This document shows positions 8,932 to 17,331 of a stretch of 64,000 bases of DNA, piece by piece; the first letter of the stretch is position 1; every line of letters starts with the position of its first letter. Position numbers and translations under genes: made by a program. Origin of the DNA: Bacteroidales bacterium. GTDB lineage: Bacteria > Bacteroidota > Bacteroidia > Bacteroidales > JAADJA01. Location: NCBI GenBank assembly GCA_020052415.1, contig JAGVPB010000042.1, positions 62,001-126,000 of the forward strand. Direction: 5' to 3'. The notes beneath the pieces are model-generated. The model saw only the letters and a program-made list of their open reading frames with translations. It had not been told where the DNA came from and searched no databases.

Positions 8932-9080
8932 AAAAGAAATGAGGCTATTTCAAATGTCAAAAAAGACGGTCACATTGAGCTTGTCGAAATGTGTGTCATT
9001 CTGTAAATCAATCATGTTTCGACGGGCTCAACATGACCATTGAGGTAAAAAATGACTTTTGAAACTGCCTCATTTCTTTC
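8932..9080. repeat. 149-bp near-palindromic, MITE-like repeat
   Basis: The left end (AAAGAAATGAGGC, TTTCAAA, GTCA) is mirrored at the right end (TGAC, TTTGAAA, GCCTCATTTCTTTC). An inner palindrome has GGTCACATTGAGCTTGTCGA facing a TCGACGGGCTCAACATGACC arm. The inner arm resembles a REP-like repeat found in many Bacteroidota and Chlorobi genomes. It separates the transporter from the mobAB fusion and could also act as a structured 3' end. Confidence 0.65.
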
Positions 9081-9106
9081 ATTAAAATATATTACAAATT
9101 GTAACT

Positions 9107-10249
9107 GTGATAAAGAAATCCAATTTCATAATTATCGGATCAACCGGCAGAAATACGGGAAAAACTGAATTTGCCTGCAGGGTAATAAAACGATTTTCAA
9201 AAGAATATTTTGTGGTTGGAGTTAAGGTTACAGCCATTGATTGCAATGAAGGAGGTTGTCCGCGAGGTGGTAATGGTTGTGGGGTTTGCAGTTCGTTAAC
9301 GGAAAGATTCACCATTTCAGAGGAATTAAAATTAGACACGGCCAAGGATACTTCAAGAATGCTTAAGGCAGGAGCTCATAAGGTTCTGTGGCTAAAAGTT
9401 GATAAAAAATTCCTTCTTGAAGGTGTTAATGCCTTATTAAAACTAATTCCAGATACCGCATTGGTGGTGTGCGAATCAAATACCTTGCGTACTGTTTTAG
9501 AACCCGGTTTATTTCTTGTTATTAAAAATATCAGCGATAATTACATTAAAAAGAGTGCTGCCAATGTAATCGAACTGGCAAATAAAGTAATCGGATTTCA
9601 GGATTTGGTATGGGATTTTCTTCCCGGTCAGTTAATGGTGATAAACAATCAATGGGCAATAAAAGAAAAGGCTACCGCAATTATCCTTGCTGGCGGAAAA
9701 AGTTCGAGGATGGGCGGAACAGATAAAAGCTTGTTGCCTGTCAACGGAAAACCATTGATCCTGAATATTGTAAAGCAATTAGAGCCTTACTTCGATGAAA
9801 TTATTATTGGAGCTAATAATCCTGAAAAATATGAATTTATGAATCTCAAAATTGTGCCTGATATCGAAAAAGAAAAAGGCCCGCTTATGGGTATTTTATC
9901 CTGCCTGAGGTCATCATCCAATGAAGTAAATTTTGTGACAGCCTGCGATATTCCTGTTATGAATATCCACTTGATCCGTGAAATGATAAACTTATCCGGT
10001 GATGTGGATATTGTTATGCCTGTTACGGGTGCTAAAGGGTACGAACCCTTGTTTGCCATCTACAAAAAAAGCGTTATTGATGTTGCAGAAATCATTTTGA
10101 AAAATAATGGGCGAAGGATAATTGACCTGTTAGGTTTTGTTAAAAGTTCATTCATTGATCTGAACGACAGGCGTTGGTATCAGAATTTAAATAAAAAAGA
10201 AGATTATTTACAGTTTATAAGCAAATGGGATTCCGGATTTAATGCCTGA
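9107..10249 (+). CDS. mobA: MobB-like P-loop domain fused to MobA guanylyltransferase
   Basis: This 380-residue fusion starts at a GTG. Residues 5-165 carry a P-loop (GSTGRNTGKT) and a DTSRMLKAGA segment like MobB, plus an unusual Cys-rich loop (CNEGGCPRGGNGCGVC, about residues 46-61). Residues 190-380 are MobA: ILAGGKSSRMGGTDKSLLPV binds GTP, followed by the GPLMGIL and TACDIP motifs. MobA joins GMP to molybdopterin to form the MGD cofactor that FdhA needs, which fits its place just after the formate genes. It is separated from them by the 149-bp palindrome, so cotranscription is uncertain. The Cys loop may bind a metal or Fe-S cluster; this is inference. Confidence 0.8.
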   Translation: MIKKSNFIIIGSTGRNTGKTEFACRVIKRFSKEYFVVGVKVTAIDCNEGGCPRGGNGCGVCSSLTERFTISEELKLDTAKDTSRMLKAGAHKVLWLKVDKKFLLEGVNALLKLIPDTALVVCESNTLRTVLEPGLFLVIKNISDNYIKKSAANVIELANKVIGFQDLVWDFLPGQLMVINNQWAIKEKATAIILAGGKSSRMGGTDKSLLPVNGKPLILNIVKQLEPYFDEIIIGANNPEKYEFMNLKIVPDIEKEKGPLMGILSCLRSSSNEVNFVTACDIPVMNIHLIREMINLSGDVDIVMPVTGAKGYEPLFAIYKKSVIDVAEIILKNNGRRIIDLLGFVKSSFIDLNDRRWYQNLNKKEDYLQFISKWDSGFNA

Positions 10250-10279
10250 TTTATAATCCAGGGTATCTGATAAAATCAT

Positions 10280-10922
10280 TTAAGTAAAAAAGGGGATCAA
10301 CATAACTGAAATGATGGACCAAAATGAATGAAATATCCGGTCATAAAACCTCGCCCCGTAATCCAGCCACTTCCCGGGCATATCCTGTTCTTCCTTGCTG
10401 TTATATAGAAACTTATTGGTATAGCCGTTTGGTGATTCATTCCCTCCCTGTATGGGAAGCGGTTTCGAATAAGACATTCCAAACACATAATAATCGTTAA
10501 CCTGTGTAAACGCCGGAGTATTGTCGCTATTCGGGGTAAGTGTCAGCCTCACATTGCCCAGGTGGTCCTTCAGGTAGTAATAAAACTTAGGCGTCATCTC
10601 TGCGTCTAACTCTATGTACCCGTCCTCGTGTATAATGCGTTTGGGTATGCCGTGGTAAGTGACAAGGTCACCGATATACTCCTCGTCAAGAGTGATCTGG
10701 TTGTATTGATTATAAACCTGCTTTGCGGTTTTCACTCCGTTTCGTCCATAATGATAAACAAGCCTCCCCGTTTCAAACTGTATGCAAGCCGGAAGATCGA
10801 GCCAGTTGTTGTAAGTAACACTGATATTCCGGGCTATATCCATTGTCAGGTTTCCGTTTCTGTCGTATTCATAAGTAAAGTTGTCAAAATTAACAACTTC
10901 TCCCGAAGCACAAAATCTCTAA
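10280..10922 (-). pseudogene. RHS/YD-repeat core fragment
   Basis: On the minus strand the frame reads YEYDRNGNLT, then a degenerate YD repeat, then KDHLGNVRLTL, FGMSYSKPLP and NKFLYNSKEEQD...DYGARFYD, the hallmark of the RHS-associated core. It is a remnant: no start or signal is present, and just after ARFYD the frame departs from the family. A VDPL motif expected there is found in another frame close to 10290. No toxin tip follows. An open frame of 187 codons inside it (10280-10843) is therefore unlikely to make a working protein. The neighbours are ordinary genes, so this is probably debris of an RHS gene or a copy left by recombination. Confidence 0.75.
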
Positions 10923-11058
10923 AAAATATATCAATGTATGCCAACTATCGGATTGCGTTATTTGGTCTTTTAGTGGCTTTATTATTTCACTCCCTATTTT
11001 TACTGGTCTCATTAATGGATTTCGTATTTTTACAAAATAAAAGGTAAAATTGATAGAG

Positions 11059-11946
11059 ATGAAAGTACTCTTTAATAAGAAATTCCTGGATCACAATATT
11101 CATAGTGATGCCGAAGGGGCCTACCGGTTAAAAAACTTTCCGCAATATTTCAGAGATACAGATTTGAACGGTGAAGAATACATCACATTGGTTCATACCA
11201 AAGAATATAAAGAAAGAATAAATAAAGCTTGTCACAAAAGGGAAATTATGGCCGAAATACAACTGAGTCCTTCAAGCTATGAAGCCGCTATTTCAGCTGT
11301 GGGTTTAACGGTTCTTGCTTCATCCCAGGGTGACTTCGCAGTAGTGAGGCCTCCCGGACATCATGCCGGCCGTGAACGGGCTGCAGGTTTTTGCCTTTTT
11401 AATAATATTGCCATTGCTGCACAAAAAATTGTCAATGAGGGAAAAAGGGTTTTCATCTTTGATTTCGATGGCCACCATGGCGACGGAACCCAATCTATAT
11501 TTTACAATTCGGATAAAGTCTTATATGCTTCTATCCACCAGGCTTTTGCTTATCCCTTTACTGGGTTTCCCAATGAAAAAGGTATAGATAAAGGTGAAGG
11601 ATTTACCTTAAACATACCGATGATCGCCGGAAACGGTGATAAAGAATTCCTTGAAGCATTGGATAAAATAATAGTTGAAGCACATAAATTTAAACCTGAT
11701 GTTGTTGGAGTATCTGCCGGCTTTGATGCTTATTACAAAGACAAGTTGCTTGGATTAAAAATCACCTTAAAAGGCTTTTATGAATGTGGCTTCCGCCTGA
11801 GACGTGCCTTTCCAAATGTTTTTGCGGTATTGGAAGGCGGTTATCATAACGAAATCAAAGAGTGTATTGAAACTTTTATTGACGGAGTTAATGTCGGCGC
11901 ACGCCCTCTGAAAAACAGGTTTGATCATGAGATGTCGGTGGGTTAA
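11059..11946 (+). CDS. Histone deacetylase/acetoin-utilisation family amidohydrolase
   Basis: This 295-residue zinc hydrolase of the HDAC superfamily shows the catalytic PPGHHAG pair (H101, H102), the metal motif DFDGHHGDGT (D137, H139), a third ligand in GFDAYY (D223) and the GGYH tyrosine near the C-terminus. Bacterial members remove acetyl or other acyl groups from small amines, polyamines or proteins such as acetyl-CoA synthetase; the substrate cannot be told from sequence. The ATG at 11059 is preferred over an in-frame TTG nine bases earlier because MKVLFNKKF starts the conserved fold. It stands alone, with an RHS remnant upstream and a small membrane protein 36 bp downstream on the same strand. 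Confidence 0.9.
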   Translation: MKVLFNKKFLDHNIHSDAEGAYRLKNFPQYFRDTDLNGEEYITLVHTKEYKERINKACHKREIMAEIQLSPSSYEAAISAVGLTVLASSQGDFAVVRPPGHHAGRERAAGFCLFNNIAIAAQKIVNEGKRVFIFDFDGHHGDGTQSIFYNSDKVLYASIHQAFAYPFTGFPNEKGIDKGEGFTLNIPMIAGNGDKEFLEALDKIIVEAHKFKPDVVGVSAGFDAYYKDKLLGLKITLKGFYECGFRLRRAFPNVFAVLEGGYHNEIKECIETFIDGVNVGARPLKNRFDHEMSVG

Positions 11947-11982
11947 TTATTAATGCACAATTCATCTGTATAAATAAGGTAA

Positions 11983-12282
11983 ATGATTTTAGTTGCCATC
12001 AGCATTCTGATATTTAATATTCCATTCGGGTATTGGAGAGCTAACGTAAAAAAGTTTTCATTCCAATGGATACTTGCTATCCATTTGCCAATTCCTTTCA
12101 TAATAATTGAAAGATTGGCAGGTGGTATCGGATTTGCCTGGATCACATATCCATTAATGATAACTGCTTTTTTTCTGGGTCAGTTTCTTGGAGGAAAGTT
12201 GTATCTATTCCTAAAGAACTACAAGCATTATCCGGTTTCATCCTGTTTTATCATGGACTGTTACAGAAATTGCTGGTCGTGA
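11983..12282 (+). CDS. Small three-helix membrane protein of unknown function
   Basis: This 99-residue protein has three likely membrane helices (about residues 2-16, 27-44 and 52-78) and a short basic tail. The pattern FNIPFGYWR...FSFQWILAIHLPIPF...GIGFAWITYP looks like a conserved small Bacteroidota membrane protein, but no function is known to me. It starts 36 bp after the HDAC-like gene and may be cotranscribed. The last 15 residues look less conserved. It converges with the next gene, whose stop lies 13 bp away. Confidence 0.6.
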   Translation: MILVAISILIFNIPFGYWRANVKKFSFQWILAIHLPIPFIIIERLAGGIGFAWITYPLMITAFFLGQFLGGKLYLFLKNYKHYPVSSCFIMDCYRNCWS

Positions 12283-12295
12283 TCTACACTTCTAT

Positions 12296-13005
12296 TTATA
12301 AATCAAGAAATATAATTCCCAGTCCGCTTAAAAGTATTATTGCCCCAGCAAGGGCATGCGTGTATTTTTCAAACTTTCCAAGGGGTAAAAAATTCATTCC
12401 AAATGTCATCAATAGCACAATCGTGAGCATAGTGCCGATGGTTACTAAAGAGAAAATTGTACTGATGATGATCAATCCAGAGGTGCTATGTTCCGCAGCA
12501 GGATACAGCAATATTGGAATCAGCGGTTCACAGGGTCCCAATACAAAAATGGTAAACAAAATCCAGGGTGTAATGCTTTGCTTGTGTAAATGATCGTGGC
12601 TGTTGGTATGGTCAATGTCATGCATAGTACCGTCATTATGAAAATGAATATGTTTGTGTGGCTTGTTAACCAATACCCTTCGAAGCCCCCAAAGGAAATA
12701 AGTGAGTCCGAAGATAACAAATGCCCTGGCTGCCAGATTGCCCTTTGTCCCTTCAACAGCTTCGAGTTTCCATACTGCAATTCCAAATGCAATTCCAATG
12801 GTACCAACAACTATTGAGCTTCCTACGTGTCCTATCCCACAGGCGACAGTAATCCATGAAGTCTTGAACATTGACCATTTACCTGCTTTTGCCATGAATA
12901 TAAAAGGAACATAATGATCCGGGCTAAAAAAGTATGTAAAAATCCAATTGAAGCTGCCGTCCAGGACAATACTATCAATTCACTGGTTATAATTATTGCA
13001 ATCAT
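12296..13005 (-). pseudogene. NicO/UreH-like membrane transporter, one frameshift
   Basis: The main frame (12296-12895) encodes about six membrane helices, a central His-rich loop with many His and Asp residues (near 12630-12670), and a GPCEPLIPILLYP helix, as in UreH/NicO-type nickel or cobalt transporters. Upstream, the same frame continues SPDHYVPFIF without a start. The proper N-terminus, MIAIIITSELIVLSWTAASI followed by GFLHTF, is in another frame starting at 13005. The two meet at a run of six A (12926-12931; T on the coding strand). One extra T would restore HTFFSPDHYVPF. So the gene is either broken by one base, phase-variable, or carries a sequencing error. Metal export or uptake is a family-based guess. 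Confidence 0.6.
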
Positions 13006-13310
13006 TTAAAATTCGAGGTATAAAACTATTATAAATGAACATACCCTGAGAATTTGTAGCAAAAATAATTTCTTGAATAAGGTCTATTTATAAGAAGTAA
13101 TTCCCATTTTGAAACAATAAAAAAGGATATGTGTTTTCCTATCTATTGATATTAAACTATTTAAGAGGCTTAAATAAAATAGTATAAATTTTGATAAATA
13201 TATTATCTATTTATAGAGAATATTACTAAAAACGGAAAGGGTTATTTTAAAGTTTTTAGTATTTTCAACCAGTTAACAAATTGTTTTACATAATAACAAA
13301 ATTTAGAAAA
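13006..13310. other. AT-rich intergenic region
   Basis: About 305 bp between two diverging genes. No coding frame, RNA gene or exact promoter match was seen. The last 50 bases resemble the leader of the next paralogue at 14600-14652, so the duplication of the two lipoprotein genes included their leaders. Confidence 0.5.
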
Positions 13311-14342
13311 ATGAAAAAACAAATTAAAAATTCAATTTTCCTGCTTATTGCAGTTCCATTTCTATTTATGGGCTGTCAAAAAAGTGAAGTAATGGACGAT
13401 GCGCAAAAGGCAAATCCAAATTCTGAAGGTTCTCAGACCTTAAAAAGTACAATTACATATTGTGGAACTCCGCTCAATGCCAACCTTGTTGATTTTGAAG
13501 AAACTATTATTGCCGGTACTGCTGTTATTGGCAACGATGAAACTAAATTGTACGTGAGCTATGAACTGACAGGTGACTGGTGGATTCAAAATGCCGTATT
13601 ATTTGCAGGTCCTGCAGATTCTGCTGGATTAATTCATCCTGATGGCAGCGGGCAGTTTGCACCATGGTATTGGAATCCTCCTTACAGGCATGATTTTTTC
13701 CCCTGGGATTTTACGCAGACACATACATTTGAGGTTGATTTAAGCACCCTTGATAATTGTTTTACTGTTGTGGCATACATCTATTCAAAAAATTTAGTCA
13801 CAGGCGAACATAAATATATTTGGGGCAAAAGTGTGACCAAAGTAAGCGGATATTATCTGGAATATTGCAAACAAAGTTGCACAACTCCACCGCCCCCTCC
13901 TCTTGGTGGCTGTGAAACCGGTTATGCTTATGGTGAATCCTATGCTAATTGTTTTCTTAATATTCCGGGTGTAAATTCAAATAACTGGGGTTGGTCGAAC
14001 GGTCAAATCGGTGCCGGAAATTATACATGGCCCATTTATGCCGGAGCCGGTCAGTGCAATATTGGCAATGGTACTCTTGTGGGCTATCTCCAGGTAAATT
14101 ATGCTCCACCCACTGCAACAGTTACCTATTCAATGCTGGATGGTTATATTATGAATGTGACCCACCTTTATGTCGGAACCCAGATATTGCCAAAGAAAAA
14201 GAATAAATTTATAACAGCACCGGGGCAATTTCCATACAAACACTGCAATTTAAACGGTGCATCATTCGACACCTTTACAATCAACGGACTTTCAGGTTCA
14301 ATATATGTAGTTGCACATTCAGAAGTATGTGATGATATTTGA
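13311..14342 (+). CDS. Lipoprotein of unknown function, tandem copy 1
   Basis: This 343-residue protein begins with a lipoprotein signal and lipobox (FLFMGC, Cys22), so it should be anchored in the outer membrane. The ATG at 13311 is chosen because it starts that signal. A first domain (residues 50-190) contains TYCGTPL, GDWWIQNAVLFAGP, an acidic GSGQFAPW stretch and WGKSVTK. A proline-rich linker precedes a second domain from about residue 200 (GGCETGYAYGESYANCF, NNWGWSNGQI, YTWPIYAGAGQC) of a kind seen in Bacteroidota surface proteins. It is a close paralogue of the next gene. A strong terminator follows. Function unknown; carbohydrate or surface binding is possible. Confidence 0.7.
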   Translation: MKKQIKNSIFLLIAVPFLFMGCQKSEVMDDAQKANPNSEGSQTLKSTITYCGTPLNANLVDFEETIIAGTAVIGNDETKLYVSYELTGDWWIQNAVLFAGPADSAGLIHPDGSGQFAPWYWNPPYRHDFFPWDFTQTHTFEVDLSTLDNCFTVVAYIYSKNLVTGEHKYIWGKSVTKVSGYYLEYCKQSCTTPPPPPLGGCETGYAYGESYANCFLNIPGVNSNNWGWSNGQIGAGNYTWPIYAGAGQCNIGNGTLVGYLQVNYAPPTATVTYSMLDGYIMNVTHLYVGTQILPKKKNKFITAPGQFPYKHCNLNGASFDTFTINGLSGSIYVVAHSEVCDDI

Positions 14343-14370
14343 TATTTTTAGAGTCATTGTATTCTAATTT

Positions 14371-14402
14371 GGCAGGTCAATGAAAGACCTGCCTTTTTTT
14401 AT
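14371..14402 (+). terminator. Rho-independent terminator
   Basis: The stem GGCAGGTC / GACCTGCC with a 7-base loop is followed by seven T. It lies 28 bp after the first lipoprotein stop. Confidence 0.9.
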
Positions 14403-14652
14403 TTATTGGGTCAAAAGAAAAGATTTTCCTCCCATTTTGAAACTGATTGCAAGCATGCATTCTATTATTAATTCATGATATCCAATGGGTTATAGCAATA
14501 TTTAATTGTTGCATATCTTTTGTTGCTCTTAATGTACGGAATTAATGATAAGAACCTTCATAAAATTAAAGAGGTATAATTTTTTATTGAATTTTACTCA
14601 ACCGGTACAAAATCTTTTTTACAAAATATCATACATAACTAAATCTTTTAAA

Positions 14653-15675
14653 ATGAAAAAACAATTTACAAATTCAATTTACCTGCTTATGGCAATTCCG
14701 TTACTCTTTGTCGGCTGTCAGAAAAACGAAGTTGCGGATGATGTTCAAAAATCAAAACTGGAATCCGAAGGTTCCGGATTACTAAAGAACACGATTACAT
14801 ATTGTGGAACACCCATGGTTGCAAACCTTGTTGATTTTGAACAAACCATTAATCCCGGAACTGTAACTGTCGGGAATGATGAGACCAAACTTTATGTTAC
14901 TTATGAGCTTTCGGGCGACTGGTGGATTCAGAATGCAACCCTGTATGTAGGGCCTGCCGCCAATGTACCTGGAACTATGAATCCGGATGGGTCTGGAAAT
15001 TTTACACCCTGGTATCCCTATTTCCCGTATTACTATTATCCCTGGGATTTTGTTCAAAACCATACTTTTGAAATTGACCTGAGCACCCTTGAGGATTGTT
15101 TTGTAGTAATAGCTTATGCTAACTCAAAAAACCTGGTGACCAATGAAAATAAATTTATCTGGGGAAAGAGTGTTTTAAAATATGAGGGATATTACCTCGA
15201 ATATTGCAAACAAACTTGCGGACCACCTCCGCTCGGAGGGTGTGAATCGTCTTATGCGTATGGAAGCGATTATGCAACTTGCTTTTTAAATATTCAATGG
15301 TTACAAGGTGATAACTGGGGATGGACGAATGGCAGGTTAAATGTCGGAACTTATACCTGGCCAATTTATGCTAAAGCCAATAATTGTGTTACAACTGATG
15401 GGTTGATAGTCGGTAGTGTAACCGTGACCTACAATGCATGTCATAAGGTTTTTGTTACTTATAATGTACTAGACGGGTACGAACTCTCAAAAACGCGTCT
15501 TTTTGTAGGATTCCTTCCGTTCCCTATTCATCACTGGCATTTTACAACGGATCCTGACCACTTTCCCTACAAGCATCTTAATCTGAATGGAGCCACAACA
15601 GATACCTTCACAGTCTGCGGTGTTTGGGGAAAAATATATGTTATTGCTGAAGCTGAAGTCTGCGACGCCGATTAA
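14653..15675 (+). CDS. Lipoprotein of unknown function, tandem copy 2
   Basis: This 340-residue protein is the paralogue of the gene before it, with the same two domains in the same order: lipobox LFVGC (Cys22), ITYCGTPMVANLVDFE, GDWWIQNATLYVGP, then GGCESSYAYGSDYATCF and NWGWTNGRLNVGTYTWPIYA. The ATG at 14653 begins the signal peptide; an earlier in-frame ATG at 14545 would give a nonsense leader. Four or more conserved Cys per protein suggest disulfides outside the cytoplasm. The two copies each have their own terminator, so they are separate transcription units. They differ mostly in surface loops, as expected after duplication and divergence. Confidence 0.7.
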   Translation: MKKQFTNSIYLLMAIPLLFVGCQKNEVADDVQKSKLESEGSGLLKNTITYCGTPMVANLVDFEQTINPGTVTVGNDETKLYVTYELSGDWWIQNATLYVGPAANVPGTMNPDGSGNFTPWYPYFPYYYYPWDFVQNHTFEIDLSTLEDCFVVIAYANSKNLVTNENKFIWGKSVLKYEGYYLEYCKQTCGPPPLGGCESSYAYGSDYATCFLNIQWLQGDNWGWTNGRLNVGTYTWPIYAKANNCVTTDGLIVGSVTVTYNACHKVFVTYNVLDGYELSKTRLFVGFLPFPIHHWHFTTDPDHFPYKHLNLNGATTDTFTVCGVWGKIYVIAEAEVCDAD

Positions 15676-15707
15676 TAAAATATTAAATGCGTTTTAAACG
15701 TATATTA

Positions 15708-15738
15708 AAAGGCAAGGAAATAAACACCTTGCCTTTTT
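15708..15738 (+). terminator. Rho-independent terminator
   Basis: The stem AAAGGCAAGG / CCTTGCCTTT with a 9-base loop is followed by a T-rich run. It ends the second lipoprotein transcript just before truA. Confidence 0.85.
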
Positions 15739-15774
15739 CTTTATTATAATTTTGAAAAAAATATATTTGGCAAA

Positions 15775-16542
15775 ATGGAATTCAAACAGCGATATTTTAT
15801 TCATGTGGCCTATAGCGGAAAAAATTACAATGGCTGGCAAGTACAGAAAAATGGTATTAGTATTCAGGAAACACTAAACCACGCACTTTCCACCCTTTTA
15901 CAAAATAAAATTAATGTTTTGGGCTGCGGCAGGACTGATACGGGAGTTCATGCAGAGAGTTATTATGCGCATTTTGATCTGACAGACCTTAATATAGTCC
16001 ATAACAAAAATTCCTTAATTAAAAAACTCAATGGATTTCTGCCATCCGATATAGTCATATTTGATCTTATCCCGGTTCAAAAAGAATCAAACGCAAGATT
16101 TAGCGCAATTTCCAGAACCTATGAATACCGGATTTCAAGGGTAAAAAATCCGTTTAACAATGATTTTACTTATGGTTATTATGGTAACCTTGACATCCAT
16201 ATATTGAATGAAGCATCAAAGATTTTGTACGATTATTCCGACTTCACTTCTTTTTCAAAATTACACACCAAAACACAAACGAATTTTTGTAAAATATCTG
16301 AGGCAGGTTGGATGCAAACACTCGATGTTCTTACTTTCAGAATAACTGCTGACCGGTTTCTGAGAAATATGGTGAGGGCAATAGTCGGAACAATAATGGA
16401 TGCAGGACGAGGTAAAATGACTTTGCAGGATTTAAGGAATATTATTGAAAGTAAAAATCGTTCAGCAGCAGGAACCTCAGTACCTGCACAAGGGCTTTTT
16501 CTCGTTGATGTTCGTTACCCGGACGATATTTTTTTATCCTGA
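15775..16542 (+). CDS. truA: tRNA pseudouridine synthase A
   Basis: This 255-residue enzyme converts uridines 38-40 of the tRNA anticodon arm to pseudouridine. The catalytic aspartate is in GCGRTDTGVHAE (near residue 60), with YSGKNYNGWQVQ at the N-terminus, the RTYEYRI strand near residue 118 and FLRNMVRAIVGT near 200, all typical of TruA. Length is normal for the family. Two possible -7 boxes, TAATTTTG at 15747 and TATATTTG at 15762, lie just upstream, but neither has a well-spaced -33 box. The gene stands between a terminator and rex. Confidence 0.95.
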   Translation: MEFKQRYFIHVAYSGKNYNGWQVQKNGISIQETLNHALSTLLQNKINVLGCGRTDTGVHAESYYAHFDLTDLNIVHNKNSLIKKLNGFLPSDIVIFDLIPVQKESNARFSAISRTYEYRISRVKNPFNNDFTYGYYGNLDIHILNEASKILYDYSDFTSFSKLHTKTQTNFCKISEAGWMQTLDVLTFRITADRFLRNMVRAIVGTIMDAGRGKMTLQDLRNIIESKNRSAAGTSVPAQGLFLVDVRYPDDIFLS

Positions 16543-16632
16543 AGAAATGCAACCTGCCTGACATCAATTCCAGCGCAAAGTAATTTTATTTGAAATTTAT
16601 CAGTAAATATTTTCATTCAATCATTTAATTTT

Positions 16633-16640
16633 TACTTTTG
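16633..16640 (+). promoter_or_regulatory. -7 box of the rex promoter
   Basis: TACTTTTG matches TAnnTTTG. No good -33 TTG is seen at 18-20 bases upstream. The start of transcription would fall near 16647, with a leader of about 27 bases. This rules out the in-frame TTG at 16638 as the rex start. Confidence 0.5.
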
Positions 16641-16641
16641 C

Positions 16642-16659
16642 CTGTTAATAAAATAACAA
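16642..16659. promoter_or_regulatory. Rex-type operator at the rex promoter
   Basis: CTGTTAATAAAATAACAA matches CTGTTAA-N4-TTAACAG in most positions. It begins one base after the -7 box, nearly the same place as the operator of the formate operon. It suggests that Rex represses its own gene. Two half-site bases deviate from the formate-operon site, so binding may be weaker. Confidence 0.55.
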
Positions 16660-16673
16660 ATGATTTGCTAACT

Positions 16674-17291
16674 ATGAAAAATTTACCGGATAAAACGGTT
16701 GAGAGGCTAAGCCAGTACAGAAGAAGCCTGAATAATCAATTGGTAAAAGGGAAAACCCATATTTTTTCGCATGAAATAGCTAATTTGCTCCATATCACGC
16801 CCGTGCAGGTGCGACGCGATATAATGCTCATCGGGTATTCGGGCACTTTACGTAAAGGGTACGATATAAAAGAGATGGTAGATTTAATTGGTAAGATAAT
16901 AGATACTGAGGAAGGTCAGAAAATTGCTGTAATCGGGATGGGTAATCTTGGTAAAGCTTTTATTCATTACCTTCAGGAAAAAAGATCAAAATTAAATATT
17001 GTTGCCGCTTTTGATATTAATCCTGAGAAAATAAACAAGACCTATGCCGGGGTAAAATGTTATCACTTCGATCAGTTGGTTGAGATTGTCAGATCTGAAA
17101 ATATAAGTATAGGAATCATAACAACTCCACCGGAGGTTGTATCGCAAATTGCCGATAAGTTGAATGAAGCCGGAATAAAAGGCATACTGAACTTTACTCC
17201 CAAACCATTAAGTGCGAGGGAAGGAATTTACCTTGAGGAATATGATATGATTACTTCGCTTGAAAAGGTAGCTTACTTTGTGAAATCTTAA
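16674..17291 (+). CDS. rex: Redox-sensing transcriptional repressor Rex
   Basis: This 205-residue protein has an N-terminal winged helix (residues 1-75; SHEIANLLHITPVQVRRDI is the helix-turn-helix, LIGYSGTLRKGYD the wing) and a Rossmann fold with GMGNLG at 88-93 and a C-terminal swapped helix (ITSLEKVAYF). Rex binds NADH and NAD+ and leaves DNA when the NADH/NAD+ ratio is high. The ATG at 16674 is chosen because the predicted -7 box overlaps the upstream alternative. A Rex-type operator lies over its own start and over the formate operon start in this window. Length and motifs are normal for the family. Confidence 0.93.
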   Translation: MKNLPDKTVERLSQYRRSLNNQLVKGKTHIFSHEIANLLHITPVQVRRDIMLIGYSGTLRKGYDIKEMVDLIGKIIDTEEGQKIAVIGMGNLGKAFIHYLQEKRSKLNIVAAFDINPEKINKTYAGVKCYHFDQLVEIVRSENISIGIITTPPEVVSQIADKLNEAGIKGILNFTPKPLSAREGIYLEEYDMITSLEKVAYFVKS

Positions 17292-17331
17292 GCCTTTAAA
17301 TGAAAGCAAAATCAGAAATCCTGCTCTGACT

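Noticed and set aside
16638-16673. Longer start for rex at a TTG
   Set aside because: The TTG is part of the predicted -7 box and the encoded leader is not conserved-looking; the ATG at 16674 begins the winged helix.
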